From Sphingomonas sp. (GTDB lineage: Bacteria > Pseudomonadota > Alphaproteobacteria > Sphingomonadales > Sphingomonadaceae), in NCBI GenBank assembly GCA_019747165.1, contig JAIERC010000108.1, positions 1 to 5,159 of the forward strand: DNA of 5,159 nt, in the 5' to 3' direction. The notes under the pieces are model-generated. The model was not told where the DNA came from, did no database searches, and saw only the letters and a list, made by a program, of their open reading frames with translations. Made by a program: the position numbers and the translations under genes. The number at the start of each line of letters is the position of its first letter. Within the stretch, counting starts at the first letter, position 1. Positions 1-5,159 of this stretch are shown here, piece after piece.

Positions 1-45
1 ACCGGTGTCGTCGATCCAGCAACTCTGCCGGGAGCACCGCAATGA
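1..45 (+). CDS. pufM: C-terminal end of an upstream gene, probably PufM (reaction centre M subunit), partial
   Basis: An open frame enters from the left edge and ends at TGA 43-45. Its visible residues are TGVVDPATLPGAPQ. The stop overlaps the pufC start in an ATGA arrangement, which is typical of translationally coupled genes. In purple bacteria pufC directly follows pufM in the pufBALMC operon, so the tail is most likely that of PufM, the membrane subunit that with PufL binds the bacteriochlorophylls and quinones. PufM C-termini vary, and 14 residues are too few to prove identity by sequence. The call therefore rests mainly on gene order and on the frame being open to the edge. Confidence 0.6.
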   Translation, partial: TGVVDPATLPGAPQ

Positions 46-1160
46 TCCGCGTCGCCACCATTACCAAAGCAGCTCTTGCTGGATCGCTCATGCTGGTGCT
101 TGCCGGTTGCGAGATCGGCCCCAAGAAGATCGAGCAAACGGGCTTTCGAGGCACTGGCGGTGATCAGATCATCGCCGCCAGCCGGCTGGTCGATCAGCCG
201 GTGCCCGCGCCGCCCTATGACACGCCAGATGATAGCGGACCCCGCGCCGGTGAAACTTATCAGAACGTCAAGGTGCTGAACAATGTCAGCGCGGAACGGT
301 TCAATCATCTGATGGCCGCGATCACGACCTGGATCGCGCCGCCGGAACAGGGCTGTAATTACTGCCACAATCCGGAAAACATGGCGTCGGACGAGCTTTA
401 TACCAAGGTTGTCGCCCGGCGGATGTTGCAGATGACGATCAACATCAACCAGAACTGGACGCCGCACGTTAAGCAGACCGGCGTGACCTGCTACACCTGC
501 CATCGGGGCAATGCCGTTCCCAAAAATGTATGGGCGGTGGCGGATGCACCGGCAGGTGCGCCGATGCGTACGATGAGCAACAAGCATGGGCAGAATACGC
601 CCGCAGCCTCCGTTGCCTTTGCGTCGCTGCCTTATGATCCGTTCACGACCTATCTTGGCGCCAAGAATAATATCCGCGTCCAGAGCGTCAACGCGTTGCG
701 CGGGCCGACCCCTGGGCCATCGATTGCCAAGACCGAAAAAACCTATGCATTGATGATGCACATGTCGCAGGCGCTCAACGTCAATTGCACCTTCTGCCAT
801 AACACCGATTCATTCGCGAATTGGAGCAACAGCCGACCGCAGCGCGTCGGTGCATGGTATGGCATCCGGATGGTTGGCGAGATCAACAACAAGTATATCG
901 CTTCGCTTGCCTCGGTCTTCCCAGCCAACCGCAAGGGGCCTTATGGCGATGTCCTCAAGGCGAATTGCACAACCTGCCACCAAGGCCTTAACAAGCCACT
1001 GGGCGGGGTGAGCATGGTGAAGGACTACCCAGTGCTGTTGGGAGCACCCGCAGCGGCACCGGCAACTGCAGTGCCATTGCCGGCGGCAACGCCGACGGTT
1101 GCCGCACCGGTGACAGCGGCTGCCGATGGTAACGTCGCGGCACCCGCTGCTGGCCAATGA
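42..1160 (+). CDS. pufC: Photosynthetic reaction centre tetraheme cytochrome c subunit
   Basis: PufC is the periplasmic cytochrome bound to the reaction centre; it passes electrons from soluble carriers to the oxidised special pair. The 372-residue product starts with a lipoprotein signal: a hydrophobic stretch at residues 10-21 and a lipobox LAGC with Cys23 as the predicted lipid anchor. Four heme motifs are visible: CNYCH (105-109), CYTCH (150-154), CTFCH (249-253) and CTTCH (309-313). Comparison with the Blastochloris viridis cytochrome suggests axial Met91, Met128 and Met238 for hemes 1-3, and His142, in the segment WTPHVKQTGVTC, as the second His of the bis-His heme 4. Residues 334-372 form an Ala/Pro/Val-rich tail. 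The start is chosen because GGGAG (30-34) lies 7 bases upstream and the start overlaps the preceding stop. It is the last puf gene here and is followed by a strong hairpin. The family call is very secure. Confidence 0.97.
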   Translation: MIRVATITKAALAGSLMLVLAGCEIGPKKIEQTGFRGTGGDQIIAASRLVDQPVPAPPYDTPDDSGPRAGETYQNVKVLNNVSAERFNHLMAAITTWIAPPEQGCNYCHNPENMASDELYTKVVARRMLQMTININQNWTPHVKQTGVTCYTCHRGNAVPKNVWAVADAPAGAPMRTMSNKHGQNTPAASVAFASLPYDPFTTYLGAKNNIRVQSVNALRGPTPGPSIAKTEKTYALMMHMSQALNVNCTFCHNTDSFANWSNSRPQRVGAWYGIRMVGEINNKYIASLASVFPANRKGPYGDVLKANCTTCHQGLNKPLGGVSMVKDYPVLLGAPAAAPATAVPLPAATPTVAAPVTAAADGNVAAPAAGQ

Positions 1161-1162
1161 TC

Positions 1163-1196
1163 GCTGGCCCCGCCCCCGGCAACGGGGCGGGGCAGC
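1163..1196 (+). terminator. GC-rich hairpin just after pufC, probable end of the puf transcript or 3'-stabilising structure
   Basis: A perfect 10-bp stem (1167-1176 with 1184-1193, GCCCCGCCCC against its complement) encloses the 7-base loop CGGCAAC. Beyond a single bulged G at 1166, three more pairs (1163-1165 with 1194-1196) extend it. It begins 3 bases after the pufC stop. Only three T residues follow (1197-1199), so it is a weak intrinsic terminator by the usual rule. It could instead block 3' exonucleases and stabilise puf mRNA, a role known for hairpins in Rhodobacter puf transcripts. Confidence 0.7.
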
Positions 1197-1269
1197 TTTC
1201 CGGCGCATGCTAGAGCATCGCCGAAGCCACAGTTGAATTTCCTTGCGATTGCCTTTGCGGCAGGCGACG

Positions 1270-1299
1270 ATCCCCTGATTAAATTCAGGGGATTTTTTT
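1270..1299 (+). terminator. Intrinsic terminator-shaped hairpin with a seven-T tail, abutting the next start codon
   Basis: A perfect 9-bp stem (1270-1278, ATCCCCTGA, with 1285-1293, TCAGGGGAT) encloses the loop TTAAAT and is followed by an uninterrupted T run, 1293-1299. This is the classic shape of a rho-independent terminator and could end read-through from the puf operon. The ATG of the peptidase gene starts at the very next base, 1300. The element therefore lies in the leader of that gene if transcription starts upstream of 1270, or acts only on puf transcripts if it starts further downstream. Whether it terminates or regulates cannot be told from sequence. Confidence 0.6.
1287..1292 (+). 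promoter_or_regulatory. Probable ribosome binding site of the S9 peptidase gene, inside the hairpin arm
   Basis: AGGGGA lies 7 bases (all T) upstream of the ATG at 1300. It is the only purine-rich Shine-Dalgarno-like stretch at a workable distance. All six bases are paired in the 9-bp hairpin, so the site would be masked when the hairpin forms in the mRNA. This makes it both the evidence for the 1300 start and a possible control point. Confidence 0.55.
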
Positions 1300-3369
1300 A
1301 TGCGTTCGATGCTTGCATTGCTGCTGATGACCACCGCGCTGCCAGCGGCATCAGCGATCGCTCAAGACGCTTCAGCAGTGCCGGCAGGGCCCAACCGTCT
1401 TTTCACCGGCGAAGACTTGTTCGCGCTTGAACAGGCAGCAGATCCGCAGATCAGCCCTGACGGCAGCGTAATCGCCTATGTGCGCCAAAGTGCCGATATC
1501 ATGACCGACCGGCTGCGCTCGACGATCTGGCTGGTCGATACCCGCACTGGCGCTCAATCGCCGCTGGTTGCTGGACCGGGGAACCATAGACAACCCCGCT
1601 GGTCGCCTGATGGCCGTCGGCTAGCCTTTGTGTCAGCGGTGGACGGCAAGGCCCCACAGCTGTTTGTCCGCTGGCTTGGTTCTGGTGAGACCGCGCGCAT
1701 CACCGGCTTGCCCGATAGCCCTAGCGACCTTGCCTGGTCGCCGGCCGGGGATCGTATCGCCTTTGTCATGACGGTGCCCGGCGCGCCGACCAAGCTCGGC
1801 AATGCACCGCCCAAGCCCGAGGGTGCTGCCTGGGCAGAACCGCTGGAGGTGATCGACCGGGTCACCTACCGCGCCGATGGCGGCGGTTATGTTAAAGCCG
1901 GTTATGATCATCTCTTCATGGTCCCCGCCGATGGCGGCGCGCCGCAGCAGCTCACCTTTGGCGCGGTGAATGACGCGGGCCCGCTTTCCTGGACGCCCGA
2001 TGGCAAGCGCATCCTGTTTGGCGCGGTGCGATCGGCCGATTGGGAGCGCGAGCCGAACAACAGCGAGATCTATGCCCTGGATGTAACCAGTGGTAGCGTA
2101 ACGGCGCTCACTAGCCGCTATGGACCCGATTTTGCGCCGGTGGTCTCGCCAGATGGCAAGCAGGTTGCATGGCTTGGCTATGCAGACAAGCGGGCGAGCA
2201 ATGCCAATGACGAGCTTTCGGTGATGGCGATCGACGGGACCGGCGCACGCACGCTGACCGCCGGGCTTGATCGCAGCATCGATAGCGCGGTGTGGGCCAA
2301 GGACAGCCGCTCGCTGATCATTTCCTATGACGATCATGGCGTCAAACAAGTGGCCAGGGTCGGTTTGGACGGGCGGGTGACGACGATTGTTCGTGGGCTG
2401 GCGGGCGGCGGGCTTGACCGGCCCTATTCCGGCGGCAGCTTCTCTGTCTCCAATGGTGGCCGGATTGCCTATAGCGGCGGCACAGCGGCGCATCCGGCGG
2501 ATGTCTATCTCAGCAATGGCGGCGCGGGCACGCGGCTGACAGCGCTCAACGACTCGATGCTGGCGCGCAAGACGCTAGCGCCGGTCCGTCAGATGAATTT
2601 GCGCGCGCCCGATGGCACCGCGATCGAGGCGTGGCTCGCGACTCCGCCCGGCTATGTAGAGGGGCAGCGCGTGCCGCTGATCCTGGAGATTCACGGCGGG
2701 CCGCACAGCGCCTATGGGCCGAGCTTTGCCACCGATGTGCAGCTTTACGCGGCGGGCGGCTATGCCGTGCTCTATGTCAATCCGCGCGGCAGCACCTCTT
2801 ATGGCGCTGGCTTTGCGAACCTGATCGACAAGAAATATCCCGGCGGTGACTATGACGATTTGATCGCGGCGGTCGATGCCACGATTGCGATGGGCGTAGC
2901 GGACCCCAATAATCTGTTCGTGACGGGCGGCTCAGGCGGCGGCGTGCTGACGGCATGGATCGTCGGCAAGACCGATCGCTTCAAGGCCGCGGCCACGCAA
3001 AAGCCGGTGATCAACTGGATCAGCGAGGCGCTGACGATGGACAATACCGGATTCACCTCGCGCTATTGGTTCAGCAAGGAGCCGTGGGAAGATCCGATGG
3101 CTTATTGGAACCGGTCGCCGCTCAGTCTGGTCGGCAATGTCAAAACGCCGACGATGGTGGTGGTGGGTGCCGAGGATTATCGCACCCCGGTGAGCGAATC
3201 GGAGCAGTATTATGCCGCGCTGCAAATCCGCGGCGTGCCCACGGCGCTGGTGAAATTGCCGGGCGCAAGCCATGGCGGGTTTACTGCGCGCCCGTCACAA
3301 TCGGCGGCAAAGGCGTCTGCGATTCTGGCGTGGTTTGAGAAATATCGGGTGAAGCCGAAGGCGAATTGA
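1300..3369 (+). CDS. Exported S9-family serine peptidase (prolyl oligopeptidase / acylaminoacyl-peptidase type)
   Basis: This 689-residue enzyme probably cleaves short peptides in the periplasm. The N-terminus is a signal peptide: Arg2, a hydrophobic core at about 4-16, and a likely cut after AIA at residue 21. Residues from about 35 to 425 form a beta-propeller with PD40-type repeats: ISPDGSVIAYV (51), WSPDGRRLAFVS (101), WSPAGDRIAFVM (146), WTPDGKRILFGA (231) and VSPDGKQVAWLG (282). The C-terminal alpha/beta-hydrolase domain (about 430-685) carries the nucleophile Ser545 in GGSGGG, with Asp626 in GAEDYRTP and His658 in GASHGG completing the triad. Length and domain order match complete, active family members. 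The start at 1300 supplies the Arg of the signal peptide and has AGGGGA at good spacing; ATG 1309 is the alternative. The exact substrate (dipeptidyl, acylaminoacyl or other) cannot be told. No link to photosynthesis is evident beyond position. Confidence 0.93.
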   Translation: MRSMLALLLMTTALPAASAIAQDASAVPAGPNRLFTGEDLFALEQAADPQISPDGSVIAYVRQSADIMTDRLRSTIWLVDTRTGAQSPLVAGPGNHRQPRWSPDGRRLAFVSAVDGKAPQLFVRWLGSGETARITGLPDSPSDLAWSPAGDRIAFVMTVPGAPTKLGNAPPKPEGAAWAEPLEVIDRVTYRADGGGYVKAGYDHLFMVPADGGAPQQLTFGAVNDAGPLSWTPDGKRILFGAVRSADWEREPNNSEIYALDVTSGSVTALTSRYGPDFAPVVSPDGKQVAWLGYADKRASNANDELSVMAIDGTGARTLTAGLDRSIDSAVWAKDSRSLIISYDDHGVKQVARVGLDGRVTTIVRGLAGGGLDRPYSGGSFSVSNGGRIAYSGGTAAHPADVYLSNGGAGTRLTALNDSMLARKTLAPVRQMNLRAPDGTAIEAWLATPPGYVEGQRVPLILEIHGGPHSAYGPSFATDVQLYAAGGYAVLYVNPRGSTSYGAGFANLIDKKYPGGDYDDLIAAVDATIAMGVADPNNLFVTGGSGGGVLTAWIVGKTDRFKAAATQKPVINWISEALTMDNTGFTSRYWFSKEPWEDPMAYWNRSPLSLVGNVKTPTMVVVGAEDYRTPVSESEQYYAALQIRGVPTALVKLPGASHGGFTARPSQSAAKASAILAWFEKYRVKPKAN

Positions 3370-3421
3370 ACCAGGCTGGCGGTCGGGATTTCGCGCCGCC
3401 CGATCAAATGCAGGAGTTACC

Positions 3422-3847
3422 ATGAACAGGATCGTGCGGACGGCCGTCAGCTTGGTGGCCGGGTGTCTGATCGCCGTCGTCATCGCCCAAATCGGCAATG
3501 CGGCTGCCCGTATTTCCTGGCCTGATTATGCCGCTGCAGAGCCGACAAAGGCCTATAGCTTGGCCATGCTGGTGGCGAGATTGGCGATTGGAGCGTTCTG
3601 CACGGCGGCGGCGGCCTGCGTCACAACAATCATCGCCAGAAATGGGCGGGCGGCATGGCTGCTGGGCGGGATATTTCTGGCGATCTCCCTTCCCATCCAT
3701 CTCTTCAGGGTCTGGGCGGATTATCCCGCTTGGTATCATTTCGCGTATTTGGGCTATCTGGTGCCGATCGCTGGGGTGGCAGGATTGGCCATGCAGCGGA
3801 TCTCGCTGCGGCAGGTGCGACCGCTAAAGCCCTCCATCGACCACTGA
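3422..3847 (+). CDS. Small four-helix inner-membrane protein of unknown function
   Basis: I cannot assign this 141-residue protein to a named family. Hydrophobic segments at about residues 5-27, 47-71, 77-94 and 105-124 suggest four membrane helices. The short linker between helices 3 and 4 carries an aromatic motif, RVWADYPAWYHFAYLGYL (96-113), which looks like the most conserved part. The C-terminus (125-141) is basic and probably cytoplasmic. No enzyme or cofactor motif is visible. The start is well supported by AGGAG at 3412-3416, 5 bases before the ATG. It follows the peptidase gene by 52 bases on the same strand, so the two may be co-transcribed. It converges with the DUF4336 gene, leaving 13 bases between the stops. 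Reality of the gene: good strong ribosome site, membrane-protein composition, and no competing frame of better quality. Confidence 0.8.
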   Translation: MNRIVRTAVSLVAGCLIAVVIAQIGNAAARISWPDYAAAEPTKAYSLAMLVARLAIGAFCTAAAACVTTIIARNGRAAWLLGGIFLAISLPIHLFRVWADYPAWYHFAYLGYLVPIAGVAGLAMQRISLRQVRPLKPSIDH

Positions 3848-3860
3848 GCGGCATGCCAGG

Positions 3861-4604
3861 TCAGCCGGTCGCCCAGCGAAAGGCGCGGTTGATTTCTGCC
3901 AGGATGTCAGCGTCGTAACATTTGCCGTGCGACAGGATGATCCGTTTGGGCGCCCATGCCAGCATTTGCGCTGCGGCAGCGCGCACGCGATCCCGATAAC
4001 GGCGCGCGGGCAGGCGGATGTCGATTGAGGTCTTGCCGCTGGGGCCAATCGAGCCGCCGGTGCGCAGGATCAGGCGGGTGATCGGATTGACGACGCGATC
4101 AGCCTCAAAATTCTGCATCAGGTCAGTGACGATTGCGGTCGCGGTTGGCCGGTGGAAAAAGATCGTCTCGATAAAGCCGCCAAGGTCGACATGAATTTGG
4201 TCAAGTTCGCCTGACCAGGCAGCGGGCGGGGCTTCGCCCAATGCGTGGGCAGGGCTGGGTAGCGAAGTGAAGCGTGGCAGCAGATCAGGGGACAAATGGC
4301 ATTCGGCACGGGGGTTGGCCGCCGCCCAGTCAGCGATATGGGTGTAATGGAAGCTGTTGGGCGCGATGATCCAGCCGATCTCGCCCAATGCGGCCAGCTG
4401 CGCTGCAAGCGGGGCGCTGAACTCACATGGCGAGTGGAGCCACAAAGCACCCCCGATGCGGACTACGGTCATCCGAGTCGGGCAGGGCAATGTCAGTCCG
4501 GCAAGCCGATAGCCAACCTCAGGCCCATCGACGATCCATAGATGATCGGCGCGCTGTAGCGGCTGTAACTGTGGCTGATAGGGGCGATAGCCGGGGCCGC
4601 TCAT
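3861..4604 (-). CDS. DUF4336 domain protein, metallo-beta-lactamase-like
   Basis: From ATG 4604 this encodes 247 residues that I recognise as DUF4336. Landmarks are PYQPQLQPL near the start, LWIVDGPEVGY (22-32), TRMTVVRIGGALWLHSP (43-59), APNSFHYTHIADW (81-93), FFHRPTATAIVTDL (149-162) and IILSHGKCYD (222-231). The spaced His/Asp residues (His57, His86, His89, Asp92, His151, Asp161, His226) resemble a modified metallo-beta-lactamase metal site; that is inference, and no reaction is known to me. It has no signal peptide, so it is probably cytoplasmic. The frame stays open to ATG 4691, but that start would overlap hemA by 59 bases and add 29 residues without family resemblance. ATG 4604 leaves a 28-base gap and a modest GGGG element 9 bases upstream. 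Same strand as hemA, so probably one operon. Confidence 0.82.
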   Translation of the reverse strand: MSGPGYRPYQPQLQPLQRADHLWIVDGPEVGYRLAGLTLPCPTRMTVVRIGGALWLHSPCEFSAPLAAQLAALGEIGWIIAPNSFHYTHIADWAAANPRAECHLSPDLLPRFTSLPSPAHALGEAPPAAWSGELDQIHVDLGGFIETIFFHRPTATAIVTDLMQNFEADRVVNPITRLILRTGGSIGPSGKTSIDIRLPARRYRDRVRAAAAQMLAWAPKRIILSHGKCYDADILAEINRAFRWATG

Positions 4605-4632
4605 CGCTGCAGACCCCGGCCGGACGAGAAAA

Positions 4633-5159
4633 TCAGGCCGCCATTGCCCGACGCGCCAGTTCGCATTTCGACCAGATTTCGGATAGCGCATTCACCAGTC
4701 GGTCGATATCGCCATCGGTATGGACGGGCGAAGGCGTAATGCGCAGCCGCTCTGTGCCAACGGGCACGGTCGGGTAATTGATCGGCTGCACATAAATGCC
4801 GTGATGCTCCATCAGCCAGTCGCTGATCATCTTGCACTTGTGCGCATCACCCACCATCACCGGGATGATATGGCTGGGGTTTTCCAAGGTCGGGATACCA
4901 ATGGCGTCGAGCCGACGACGGACCTGGGCGACGCGCTCTTGGTGACGCTCGCGTTCAATCGAACTGCGCTTCAGATGCTTGATGCTGGCACAGGCCCCGG
5001 CTGCGATGGCTGGCGGCAACGCGGTTGAAAAGATGAAACCGCTGGCAAAGCTGCGGACATAGTCGCACAGATTCTTCGACGCAGCGATATAGCCGCCCAT
5101 CACGCCGAACGCCTTGCCCAACGTGCCCTCAATCACGTCGATCCGGTCCATCAGGCCTT
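4633..5159 (-). CDS. hemA: 5-aminolevulinate synthase, C-terminal part, cut by the window edge
   Basis: HemA is the pyridoxal-phosphate enzyme that condenses glycine with succinyl-CoA to 5-aminolevulinate, the first step of heme and bacteriochlorophyll synthesis in alphaproteobacteria (C4 pathway), in the cytoplasm. The visible part is about 175 residues ending at TGA (complement of 4633-4635). It begins GLMDRIDVIEGTLGKAFG, in which the Lys encoded at 5113-5115 is the PLP-binding catalytic lysine (Lys248 in the Rhodobacter enzyme). The distance from this Lys to the C-terminus, 159 residues, fits the usual length of about 407, so the C-terminus looks intact. Further family landmarks are FIFSTALPP, IPVMVGDAHKCK, YVQPINYPTVPVGTERLRITPSP and the terminal region HTDGDIDRLVNAL. 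The N-terminal half lies beyond the right edge. Its position near the puf genes fits supply of tetrapyrrole for photosynthesis. Confidence 0.96.
   Translation of the reverse strand, partial: GLMDRIDVIEGTLGKAFGVMGGYIAASKNLCDYVRSFASGFIFSTALPPAIAAGACASIKHLKRSSIERERHQERVAQVRRRLDAIGIPTLENPSHIIPVMVGDAHKCKMISDWLMEHHGIYVQPINYPTVPVGTERLRITPSPVHTDGDIDRLVNALSEIWSKCELARRAMAA

Noticed and set aside
1233..1271. Possible sigma-70 promoter for the peptidase gene (TTGCGA 1243-1248, GACGAT 1266-1271)
   Set aside because: Spacing is 17, but both hexamers match consensus poorly, and the supposed -10 box overlaps the hairpin arm. Not strong enough to list as a feature.
810..1334. A 174-codon minus-strand frame over the end of pufC and the gap
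   Set aside because: It is antisense to pufC and runs through both hairpins; its product is Cys/Arg-rich and low in complexity, with no family resemblance.
1633..2493. A 286-codon open frame on the minus strand inside the peptidase gene
   Set aside because: It lies wholly opposite a secure gene. The predicted protein is rich in Arg, Ala, Gly and Ile with no recognisable domain, as expected for the mirror frame of a GC-rich coding sequence.
3381..3405. Hairpin between the peptidase and membrane protein genes as a terminator
   Set aside because: GGTCGGG (3381-3387) can pair with CCCGATC (3399-3405) with one G-T pair, but the loop is 11 bases and no T run follows, so it does not support termination.
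3848..3860. GGCATGCC palindrome (3850-3857) between the convergent stops as a two-way terminator
   Set aside because: It is only 8 bases with no loop space and no T run on either strand.
4605..4691. N-terminal extension of the DUF4336 protein to ATG 4691
   Set aside because: It would overlap the conserved end of hemA by 59 bases, and the added 29 residues look like an out-of-frame reading of hemA. The family resemblance begins only after ATG 4604.

Overview
The window looks like part of the photosynthesis gene region of a purple, bacteriochlorophyll-containing alphaproteobacterium. Sphingomonadales is my best guess, among the aerobic anoxygenic phototrophs. The case rests on a tetraheme reaction-centre cytochrome (PufC) placed directly behind what looks like the end of pufM, on an alphaproteobacterial-type 5-aminolevulinate synthase (HemA) at the other edge, on GC-rich codon use throughout, and on an exported S9 peptidase of a type common in sphingomonads. 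The assignment comes from recognising protein families, not from a database search.

Layout from left to right. Bases 1-45 hold the last 14 codons and stop of an upstream frame, probably pufM, whose TGA overlaps the pufC start. pufC (42-1160, +) is the last gene of the puf operon. A 139-base gap follows. It contains a strong GC-rich hairpin (1163-1196) and then a textbook intrinsic-terminator shape (1270-1299) that ends exactly at the next start codon. The S9 peptidase gene (1300-3369, +) comes next. After a 52-base spacer with a clear ribosome binding site there is a small four-helix membrane protein of unknown function (3422-3847, +). Two genes then converge from the other strand: a DUF4336 protein with a metallo-beta-lactamase-like motif pattern (about 3861-4604, -) and the C-terminal part of hemA (4633-5159, -, cut by the window edge). 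hemA is upstream of the DUF4336 gene, and the 28-base gap suggests co-transcription.

How the genes fit together. PufC delivers electrons to the photo-oxidised special pair, and HemA makes the 5-aminolevulinate that feeds both the heme of PufC and bacteriochlorophyll. These two belong to one physiological programme. The peptidase and the membrane protein have no obvious photosynthetic role and may be ordinary neighbours at the edge of the cluster. The DUF4336 gene is the least understood and may deserve attention because it sits with hemA. I found no CRISPR array, tRNA, rRNA, insertion sequence or clear novel system. The most unusual local structure is the terminator-like hairpin whose 3' arm also carries the only plausible ribosome binding site of the peptidase gene.
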